From positions 1-21,870 of the forward strand of contig JABDOO010000086.1 of NCBI GenBank assembly GCA_013043295.1: DNA of 21,870 nucleotides, given 5' to 3'. This document shows positions 14,072 to 20,584 of this stretch, piece after piece (the stretch's first letter is position 1; each line of letters opens with the position of its first letter). Both the position numbers and the translations under genes were made by a program. Origin of the DNA: Candidatus Nitrosopumilus sp. (GTDB taxonomy: Archaea; Thermoproteota; Nitrososphaeria; Nitrososphaerales; Nitrosopumilaceae). The notes under the pieces are model-generated. The model did not search any database and had not been told where the DNA came from. It saw nothing but the letters and a program-made list of their open reading frames with translations.

Positions 14072-14371
14072 TTATACACCGAATGGTTTAATGTGATCCA
14101 ATCTAGTGATTAAGGTTTTCGATTTATCACCTAATTTTACATCAAGTGTAATTGCCCTTCTACCAACATTTGTAATGACACCTACTTTACCGTGGTATCT
14201 TCTATGAGGTAGTCCTTTATGCTGTCTTGGATCAATAATGACAAGTGCTTGTTGTCCTTCTTGGTATTCACGTAACAAAAATGAGACTCCTCTAGGGGCC
14301 TTTTTCTTCATTACAGATCTAGATTTATGCTTAAAACCATGTGAACGACCATGGGATTTCTTAGTTGCCAT
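14072..14371 (-). CDS. rpl21e: 50S ribosomal protein L21e (eL21)
   Basis: A protein of 99 residues, very basic, with the eL21 pattern: KSHGRSHGFKHKSRS at the N-terminus, VIIDPRQHKGLPHRRYHGKVG in the centre, and RLDHIKPFGV at the end. It binds 23S rRNA in the large subunit. First gene of the operon that continues with rpoF, DUF655, ksgA and the HemK2-like gene. The ATG is preceded by a TATA-like CTTAAAAT at 14397-14404. Confidence 0.96.
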   Translation of the reverse strand: MATKKSHGRSHGFKHKSRSVMKKKAPRGVSFLLREYQEGQQALVIIDPRQHKGLPHRRYHGKVGVITNVGRRAITLDVKLGDKSKTLITRLDHIKPFGV

Positions 14372-14396
14372 TTAGTGTAAAACCTTGGAAAGCCCT

Positions 14397-14404
14397 ATTT
14401 TAAG
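14397..14404 (-). promoter_or_regulatory. TATA-like promoter of the rpl21e operon
   Basis: CTTAAAAT on the minus strand, centred about 29 nt before the eL21 ATG at 14371. It sits in the 57-bp gap after rlmN, so the operon has its own promoter. Confidence 0.5.
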
Positions 14405-14428
14405 ACTTAGAACAAGATTCGCTCAAAT

Positions 14429-15484
14429 TTATCCAATAAGATCGGTTCTTAGCTGCCCACATGCAGCTGAAATTTCAGTACCTTTTTCAATTCTGATTGT
14501 ACAATTAATCCCCGCCTTGGTTAAAATTCGTTCAAATTCAAGTACGTTTGTTTCGGATGGACGCTTAAAATCACCAGCCGTTGGATTAATTGGAATCAAA
14601 TTCACATGTGAGCCATTACCTTTCAAAAGAATAGCCAATTCTTTTGCAATTTCAGGTGAATCATTAATTCCAGCCATTAGAGCATATTCAAAAGTTACTC
14701 GGCGACCAGTTTTTTTAAAATAATTTCTACCCATTTCTATAATTTCTTCTACTGAATTTGGTGTGGCAGTAGGAACTAGTGTTTTTCTCAATGCATTATT
14801 TGGAGCATGTAGAGAAATTGCCAAACCTATCTGAAGATTTTCTTCAGCAAGTTTCTCAATTCCAGATTTGATACCAATTGTAGAGATGGTGATATGTCTT
14901 TGACCCAAACCAAATCCTCTGTCATGTGTTAAAATTCTAACAGCCCTAATCATTTCATCATAATTTGCCATAGGTTCACCCATACCCATAAAAACTAAAT
15001 TTGTTACATGTTCACCTCTCTGCTGAAGTATTTCTGCAAAGTGTATTACTTGCGATACAATATGTTCTGCCTTTAGATTAGTTTCAAAACCCATTTGACC
15101 TGTTGCACAAAATACACAACCCATGGCACATCCAATTTGAGTTGAAACACAAATTGTAGAACGTGGATGTCCACCAATTTTAGATGGATCATATTGCATC
15201 AGAACAGTTTCTACAGAATTGTTATCAGTAAGATTTAGTAGAAGTTTTGTAGTATCTCCATCTTCGCTTACCACACGATGAGTTTCTTTTGCAGAACCAA
15301 TTGTGTAACCTGCAGCAGTTAATTCTTCTCTCAATTTTTTAGGAAGTTGTGGAATATCATCAAGTTCTTTTGGGAATTTGTAGTATAATGGAAGTAAAAT
15401 TTGATCTGCCCTATATCTTGGATAACCCATATCAATTACTAGTTGTTCCATCTCTTCTGGAAGTAGTCTATAAAGATCTGTCAT
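14429..15484 (-). CDS. rlmN: RlmN-like radical SAM 23S rRNA/tRNA adenine C2-methyltransferase
   Basis: A protein of 351 residues with complete RlmN features: an N-terminal LYRLLPEEMEQLV helix region, VETVLM (E92), the CAMGCVFC 4Fe-4S motif (C119, C123, C126), FMGMGEPMANYDEM, ISTIGI, ISLHAPNN, and the C-terminal methyl-carrying Cys C342 in SAACGQLR. In bacteria it makes m2A2503 in 23S rRNA and m2A37 in some tRNAs. RlmN is mainly bacterial, and its presence here in an archaeal genome is notable. The start ATG is supported by a TATA-like TTATAAAAT at 15512-15520. Confidence 0.93.
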   Translation of the reverse strand: MTDLYRLLPEEMEQLVIDMGYPRYRADQILLPLYYKFPKELDDIPQLPKKLREELTAAGYTIGSAKETHRVVSEDGDTTKLLLNLTDNNSVETVLMQYDPSKIGGHPRSTICVSTQIGCAMGCVFCATGQMGFETNLKAEHIVSQVIHFAEILQQRGEHVTNLVFMGMGEPMANYDEMIRAVRILTHDRGFGLGQRHITISTIGIKSGIEKLAEENLQIGLAISLHAPNNALRKTLVPTATPNSVEEIIEMGRNYFKKTGRRVTFEYALMAGINDSPEIAKELAILLKGNGSHVNLIPINPTAGDFKRPSETNVLEFERILTKAGINCTIRIEKGTEISAACGQLRTDLIG

Positions 15485-15511
15485 GATGTATTACAGATTC
15501 ACAGATGGCAT

Positions 15512-15520
15512 ATTTTATAA
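15512..15520 (-). promoter_or_regulatory. TATA-like promoter of rlmN
   Basis: TTATAAAAT on the minus strand, about 30 nt before the ATG at 15484. Confidence 0.5.
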
Positions 15521-15576
15521 TTTAGTGATTTAATGAAAGAAAATCAAAAAGAGTAAAAATTAGGAGAAAAGAGATT

Positions 15577-16710
15577 TTACTCTTCTATGGGTTCAGAATC
15601 GTCTGGTTCTGCTTTTGTTGTAGCCTCTACCTCTGGTGTTTCTACAGTAGCCTCTACCTCTGGTGTTTCTACAGTAGCCTCTACCTTAGACGCCTTTGCC
15701 TTTTTGGTAGTTGCTTTTTTTGTAGTCTTTTTCGTCTTTTTCTCAGCTTCTTCAGGATCTATAACACCTGCATCACCAAGAGCAAAGATTACTTCTTCTT
15801 CAGGATGGTGAGGACTATCAACCATTCTGGCAATTCGTTTCTTGCCTGATTTCTTAAAGTAGATTCTGTATGTACTAGTATGTGCAACTACATTTCCACC
15901 AATTGGTCTAGTTGGATCTCCAAAGAAGACATCAGGGGATGCCATAACTTGGTTTGTTGCAATTGCAGCACAGTTGTATGTTTCTGCAATTCTTGACAAC
16001 AAATGAACAAAGTGGTTTAGCTTTTGTTGTCTTACAGACAATGTTCCTCTTCCAAGATATTCAGCACGGAACAATCCAACTGCAGAATCAGCAACAATTA
16101 GTTTAACATTGTTTTCTTCAATTACGGGACCGGCTTCTTCTAAGATTAATACTTGGTGTGCACTGTTATATGCACGGGCCACTATGATATTATCTAAAAC
16201 TTTTTCAGGATCCATATCATGAGCTTGTGCAATAGATACAATTCTTTCAGGTCTGAAAGTATTTTCAGTGTCGATGTATAATACAGAACCTTCAAGTCCA
16301 CCTTCTTCTTTACTTTTTTGAACCATCACAGACATGGTATGTGCAAACTGTGTTTTTCCACAACCAAACTCTCCATAAACTTCTGTTAGAGCTTGAGTTT
16401 CAATACCACCATCAAACAAAGTATCAAGACAATTAGTTCCAGTAGTAATTTTACCAATACTTTGTCTATACTTGTAAATTTCACTTGCACTAACAAAATC
16501 TTTGGCAATTAATCCACCTTCAACAAGATGTTGTCGGGCTTTGTTGACAATTTTTTCTGCAGTATCCTTTTCCATTCCAGTAATTTCTGCAATTTCAACA
16601 GGACCTCTAACGATGAGATCCATGACGTTGTGGACACCTGCATCGGATAATTTTCTTGTAGTTACAGGACCTACGCCCTCTAAACTATCTAATCTTAAAT
16701 CTTCTACCAT
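15577..16710 (-). CDS. radA: DNA repair/recombination protein RadA with a repeat-containing C-terminal tail
   Basis: A protein of 377 residues; RadA proteins are usually about 320. N-terminal helix-hairpin-helix (LEGVGPVTTRKLSDAGV, 10-26), Walker A GEFGCGKT (113-120), Walker B LIVAD (204-208), ATNQVMASPD and GGNVVAHTSTYRIYFKKS follow the family. It forms filaments on single-stranded DNA and drives strand exchange. The extra tail (about 321-377) is a Lys-rich stretch followed by two tandem copies of VEATVETPE and an acidic end, which is unlike the core. The ATG at 16708-16710 has a TATA box and an abutting palindrome upstream. Confidence 0.95.
   Translation of the reverse strand: MVEDLRLDSLEGVGPVTTRKLSDAGVHNVMDLIVRGPVEIAEITGMEKDTAEKIVNKARQHLVEGGLIAKDFVSASEIYKYRQSIGKITTGTNCLDTLFDGGIETQALTEVYGEFGCGKTQFAHTMSVMVQKSKEEGGLEGSVLYIDTENTFRPERIVSIAQAHDMDPEKVLDNIIVARAYNSAHQVLILEEAGPVIEENNVKLIVADSAVGLFRAEYLGRGTLSVRQQKLNHFVHLLSRIAETYNCAAIATNQVMASPDVFFGDPTRPIGGNVVAHTSTYRIYFKKSGKKRIARMVDSPHHPEEEVIFALGDAGVIDPEEAEKKTKKTTKKATTKKAKASKVEATVETPEVEATVETPEVEATTKAEPDDSEPIEE
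15620..15686 (-). repeat. 27-bp tandem repeat in the radA tail
   Basis: Two perfect 27-bp copies (15620-15646 and 15647-15673) plus 13 bp of a third (15674-15686), encoding VEATVETPE in frame. The identical bases indicate recent duplication; copy number may vary between strains. Confidence 0.85.
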
Positions 16711-16726
16711 ACCGTATAGTACGGTA
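16710..16726. promoter_or_regulatory. 17-bp palindrome at the radA transcription start
   Basis: TACCGTA TAG TACGGTA: perfect 7-bp arms with a 3-bp centre. It runs from the first base of the radA ATG to about 7 bp below the TATA box, covering the expected start site. A repressor bound here would block initiation. Operator function is inferred. Confidence 0.55.
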
Positions 16727-16733
16727 CCAGTAC

Positions 16734-16740
16734 TTTATAA
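16734..16740 (-). promoter_or_regulatory. TATA box of radA
   Basis: TTATAAA on the minus strand, centred 27 nt before the radA ATG. Confidence 0.6.
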
Positions 16741-16793
16741 GGTTATTGTTTAAGAAAATGATCGTAAAATGATTAATTTTTACTAAAAATTGA

Positions 16794-16976
16794 TTATCGT
16801 CTCTTTCTTCTCTGTCCAGGTTTGTTTTGACCAGGGAATCTTCCTAGAACAAATCTTTTCTTGAAGTTACTTTTGTTTCCAACACTAGAACTAGTACCTA
16901 CGATTTTTCTACCTTCAACCTTTGGTGTTTGTCCTCTAACTTTACCTGCTTTGGTAAGTGAACCGTGTGTTGCCAT
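16794..16976 (-). CDS. rps30e: 30S ribosomal protein S30e (eS30)
   Basis: A protein of 60 residues with the eS30 signature: MATHGSLTKAGKVRGQTPKV, and a very basic end (FPGQNKPGQRRKRR). It is a small-subunit ribosomal protein of archaea and eukaryotes; in eukaryotes it is made as a fusion with a ubiquitin-like protein, absent here. A TATA-like element (ACATAAATTC on the minus strand, about 16995-17005) is 24 nt upstream. Confidence 0.95.
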   Translation of the reverse strand: MATHGSLTKAGKVRGQTPKVEGRKIVGTSSSVGNKSNFKKRFVLGRFPGQNKPGQRRKRR

Positions 16977-17015
16977 GATTAAAAATAGGAATTAGTGAAT
17001 TTATGTATTTGGATA

Positions 17016-18749
17016 CTACCAGTACTTTGCCTTTACAGTCTCTATGACTTTTTCGTGCTCCTTACTCTTTCTACGAGCATATTTCTCCATTGCACCTAGA
17101 GGCACACCGCCAAGAGATCTGGCTATAGCATTGAAAAAGTATCTCTGAGGACCTTTAGCACCAGTCTTAGTCATGAATTTTTGAATACCATATTTGAAAT
17201 TGTGCTGCCATGTCTTGTAAAGAACTCCCAATTGTGCAGGAGTCATTTCATTTCCAATATGGAAGAAATCAGATTTTTCTAGTAATCCAATAGGAACAAA
17301 TGTCAAAGCAGTAGCTGTAAACATTGAATCAGGTTGTTCTTGTTCTAACTCACTTAGCAATTGTATAGTTTCCCAAGAATCCTCAGGAGTTTCGTCGTTG
17401 TCTAGTCCCATAATTAATGTAAATGCAGGAATCCAATAATCTTGATTCAAAGTTTTCACACCTTCTTTGACAACCCAGTGCCATTCAGATGGATCATATG
17501 GTGCTAGTTTTCTATCAGCATATTTACCAATTAATCTAAGACTTCCTGTTTCAAATCCTGCTTGAATGCCGATCATGTTATCTGGGCTTGCTTTCATAAT
17601 TTTTGATAGATTTGGAATTAGTTTTTCATCAGCTATTGCACCTGCCAATGTTCCGTGTGTTGGATTTGTATGTTCAACACCAGTAGACATGATTGCTGTA
17701 AATAGTTCCTCTAATGCTTCTCTGTTTGGCTCCATGCCCTTTGCAGTTCTAGGATCCATACCATAAACGAAAATATCATCACTGTGAATCCATGCTGACT
17801 TTGAACCACCTTTCTTTATGTTAACTTCAATTTCTTTTTTCACTTTTTCTGGTGAATAGTATCTTAATGATCTTAGTGTAACATCACAGAATTTACATCC
17901 CCTACCACAACCACGCATTACCTCTACCATACCATGCATACTTGGCTCTACAATGTCAGGAATTTCATCTAGTTCTGGTCTGTCCCAGAAGTTTACAAAT
18001 CTTCCGTGAATTTTTTTTCCTTCTCTTTCAAATTCTTTAATGTTAACCTTGAAATCACTTCTCTTTCTGAATGGGTCCATGTTTTCAAAATCACCGTTGA
18101 TCAAATAGTTAAAGAATCGACCAGCATGTCCATCAATTTCAGGTGCAATACCTCCAAGCTCTCCTTCTAGTATTGCATAGATTCCAAATTCTTCAATTTT
18201 TGCTGGATCATAGTTGTACTGCCAAGTTCCAGATGCACCAGAAATTACTTTGGCTTTACTTCCAGTTCTTGCTTTGGCAGCTTTTATTCTATGATGTAAT
18301 TCTGCATTGTAAAATTCATCATATGATGTTTGTTTTCTGCCATAAGTAAATGTCATAGTAACAGGACCCATTCCAAGTGGATCCATTTCATAAGTTCCAA
18401 TTACTTCAGTTTCAGGTCCAATAAATTTTTCAATGTGATTTGGATGAGCGATAACTACATCTTTTCGAGAGAAACCATCACGTAACAAACCAGCTTCTAA
18501 TTTTCTTAATCCATAAGGAGCATATTTTGCGACACCATCAATATCAGGTGACCAATTACAGATGAAATCAAATAGAATTTTAGGAGTTACTTGATTTCCA
18601 AGAATCTTGTACCAAAAACTGTTTTTGTCTCTATTAGGATCAAGTGCAGGTGCACATCCGAAAAATGTTGCAAGTGACAATCCCCGATATGGAGACATCA
18701 GAGTTCTATCAGCAGTTAAAACGATTTTTGGTGTACCCATACCCTTCAT
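17016..18749 (-). CDS. B12-binding-type radical SAM protein
   Basis: A protein of 577 residues. The N-terminal part (VLTADRTLMSPYRG, APYGLRKLEAGLL, VIGTYEMDPLGMGPV) resembles the cobalamin-binding-like domain of archaeal radical SAM proteins. The radical SAM domain starts with RGCGRGCKFCDVT (C281, C285, C288), then HSDDIFVYG, GIQAGFETGS and LIMGLDNDETPEDSWET. This large archaeal group includes, to my memory, the GDGT ring synthases GrsA/GrsB, which would suit an AOA making crenarchaeol, but the sequence alone does not prove this. Another possibility is tRNA or peptide modification. The start ATG fits a TATA-like TTTAAAATA at about 18768-18776. Confidence 0.85.
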   Translation of the reverse strand: MKGMGTPKIVLTADRTLMSPYRGLSLATFFGCAPALDPNRDKNSFWYKILGNQVTPKILFDFICNWSPDIDGVAKYAPYGLRKLEAGLLRDGFSRKDVVIAHPNHIEKFIGPETEVIGTYEMDPLGMGPVTMTFTYGRKQTSYDEFYNAELHHRIKAAKARTGSKAKVISGASGTWQYNYDPAKIEEFGIYAILEGELGGIAPEIDGHAGRFFNYLINGDFENMDPFRKRSDFKVNIKEFEREGKKIHGRFVNFWDRPELDEIPDIVEPSMHGMVEVMRGCGRGCKFCDVTLRSLRYYSPEKVKKEIEVNIKKGGSKSAWIHSDDIFVYGMDPRTAKGMEPNREALEELFTAIMSTGVEHTNPTHGTLAGAIADEKLIPNLSKIMKASPDNMIGIQAGFETGSLRLIGKYADRKLAPYDPSEWHWVVKEGVKTLNQDYWIPAFTLIMGLDNDETPEDSWETIQLLSELEQEQPDSMFTATALTFVPIGLLEKSDFFHIGNEMTPAQLGVLYKTWQHNFKYGIQKFMTKTGAKGPQRYFFNAIARSLGGVPLGAMEKYARRKSKEHEKVIETVKAKYW

Positions 18750-18791
18750 GAAAATAATTTTCTGATTTATTTTAAACCTTGCTAGTCAAAC

Positions 18792-19604
18792 CTAATAATT
18801 TTCTAAAATTCCAGCCTTGTTCCTGTGTAAATGGCCAAATTCCTTGTTTGTAGACAAATGTTCCCCATCAAAGACAGTTCCATCTCGGCAGACAAGATCC
18901 TCGCCCACACAGCAACTACCACAAATTCCAACTCCACATTTCATCATTCTCTCAAGACTCGCTTGAACAAAGATATTTCTTGAATGAGCAGACTGGACTG
19001 TTTTGTACATCATTATTTCAGGACCACAGACATACACAGCATCAAAATGGTTTTCACTGACTAATTTTTCAACCATATCTGTAACAAATCCTTTCTCACC
19101 ATAACTGCCATCATCAGTTGAAACAATCACACGGTGTGGATTATTTGCCAATAGTTCATTTGATAAAGCCTCAAAGAAAACTTCGTCTTTGGATTTTGCA
19201 CCCATTAGAACAGTTACATCATCAGTTGGTTTTACAAAAGTAAGTAATCGCATCATTGGGACAAGTCCTGTCCCACCACCAACTAGCAAAAGCTTTCCTT
19301 CTTTTACATCAAAGGAATTTCCGTAGGGGCCACGAATTCCAATTTGTCCTCCAACTGGAACATTGAACAAACCAGTAGATGATGGTCCATGCTTTCTAAC
19401 AGTAAATGCTGCTTTTCCAGATTCTTTTGAAATCATTACACTCATTGGTAATTCATTAACACCTGGAATCCACACCATTGCAAATTGGCCTGGAAGAACA
19501 TTAGGCATTATTTCATCAGAGAAAACTAATGTCCTAACAGTTGGTGTTTCATCAATTACTTTTTCAATTGTGACAATAGTTGGATGATTAAGATTTCTTT
19601 GCAA
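18792..19604 (-). CDS. pyrK: Dihydroorotate dehydrogenase electron-transfer subunit PyrK
   Basis: A protein of 270 residues. Flavin- and NAD-binding ferredoxin-reductase-type domains are seen in LPGQFAMVWIPG, PMSVMIS, RGPYGNSF, VGGGTGLVPMMRL and VYVCGPEIMM. The C-terminal 2Fe-2S cluster site has C223, C228, C231 and C239 (KCGVGICGSCC, VCRDG). It passes electrons from PyrD to NAD+ in class 1B dihydroorotate dehydrogenase. The frame starts at TTG and overlaps the end of pyrD by 17 bp, so both are made from one mRNA. Confidence 0.92.
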   Translation of the reverse strand: MQRNLNHPTIVTIEKVIDETPTVRTLVFSDEIMPNVLPGQFAMVWIPGVNELPMSVMISKESGKAAFTVRKHGPSSTGLFNVPVGGQIGIRGPYGNSFDVKEGKLLLVGGGTGLVPMMRLLTFVKPTDDVTVLMGAKSKDEVFFEALSNELLANNPHRVIVSTDDGSYGEKGFVTDMVEKLVSENHFDAVYVCGPEIMMYKTVQSAHSRNIFVQASLERMMKCGVGICGSCCVGEDLVCRDGTVFDGEHLSTNKEFGHLHRNKAGILENY

Positions 19605-20499
19605 GTCCTACCATCTCCTTTATTGTAGAATGACCTTTTCTTTCCATGTATTGTGTGATACCTTTGTTAATCTCATCAAAGACTCCAACCCAGTTATCAC
19701 CTATTGCACTTCCAAGTTGGACAGCAGATGCCCCTGCCAAGAAAAATTCAATTGCATCTTCCCAGGATGATACTCCACCACAACCAATGATTGGAACATC
19801 ATATTGTGAAGAAATCTCATAAACACATCTTAGTGCGATTGGTTTAATCGGAGTTCCAGACAACCCTCCGAATTTATTACTTAGAATGGGTCGTTGAGTT
19901 TCAACGTCGATTGCAATTGCACGTACTGTGTTAATTGCAGTAATAGCATCAATTCCAGAATCTATTGCAGTGCTAACAGTGTTAAGATAATTGCTTGTAC
20001 CTAAGCCGACTTTGGCAATAACTGGAGCACTAGTTGATTTTTTCACAGTGCTTACAATCTCTTTAACTAGACCAGGATCATCCCCAACCTCCAAACCAAC
20101 TTTGGCTACATGAGGACATGATAAATTTAGCTCATATGCTTTGACTTTACAATTTTCAAATTCTTTTATCATTGATTCAAAATCTTCAGGTACTGAGCCT
20201 ACTAGACTTACGATTATGGGGACATCTTGGTTTGGTTCAATCATTTTTGCAAAATTTGATGCTCCAGGATTTGATAATCCAACTGCGTTTATCCATCCAC
20301 CACCTTTTACACTAAAGATAGTAGGGTTTGGATATCCTTCCCAAGGAGCAGTACTAAGGGATTTAGTTACAACCGCACCAGCACCAGATGCATAAAGTCG
20401 ATTAAACACATCAAGTGAAATGCCTAAAATTCCAGATGCCAGCATTACAGGTTTATCTAATTGAATTTTACCTATGGAAGTTGCAATACTGGGTTCCAC
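19588..20499 (-). CDS. pyrD: Dihydroorotate dehydrogenase, catalytic subunit PyrD
   Basis: A protein of 303 residues catalysing oxidation of dihydroorotate to orotate in pyrimidine synthesis. Landmarks are LASGILG, GAGAVVTKSLS, NAVGLSNPG, ELNLSCPH with the catalytic base Cys128 (class 1B), IAKVGLG, TAINTVRA, GGLSGTPIKPIALR and IIGCGGVSSWEDA. The Cys base and the PyrK partner downstream make it class 1B. It starts at GTG (20497-20499); a TATA-like GTTATATT (20523-20530) lies about 27 nt upstream. Confidence 0.94.
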   Translation of the reverse strand: MEPSIATSIGKIQLDKPVMLASGILGISLDVFNRLYASGAGAVVTKSLSTAPWEGYPNPTIFSVKGGGWINAVGLSNPGASNFAKMIEPNQDVPIIVSLVGSVPEDFESMIKEFENCKVKAYELNLSCPHVAKVGLEVGDDPGLVKEIVSTVKKSTSAPVIAKVGLGTSNYLNTVSTAIDSGIDAITAINTVRAIAIDVETQRPILSNKFGGLSGTPIKPIALRCVYEISSQYDVPIIGCGGVSSWEDAIEFFLAGASAVQLGSAIGDNWVGVFDEINKGITQYMERKGHSTIKEMVGLAKKS

Positions 20500-20522
20500 T
20501 TTGATTAATGAGCTTAGTTTCG

Positions 20523-20530
20523 AATATAAC
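20523..20530 (-). promoter_or_regulatory. TATA-like promoter of pyrD-pyrK
   Basis: GTTATATT on the minus strand, centred about 27 nt before the GTG at 20499, in the 85-bp divergent region shared with nop5. Confidence 0.55.
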
Positions 20531-20553
20531 AGTTGATTCCAGATTCTGGTACC

Positions 20554-20563
20554 TTTTTTAAAG
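20554..20563 (+). promoter_or_regulatory. TATA-like promoter of nop5
   Basis: TTTTTTAAAG, about 27 nt before the ATG at 20585. Confidence 0.5.
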
Positions 20564-20584
20564 GTGATTTAGAATCAACTATTC

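Noticed and set aside
14385..14723. A 112-codon open frame on the plus strand
   Set aside because: It lies antisense to the end of rlmN, whose motifs are unmistakable, and has no recognisable domain.
15620..15686. Short tandem repeats considered as a CRISPR array
   Set aside because: The units are directly adjacent with no spacers and encode an in-frame peptide in RadA.
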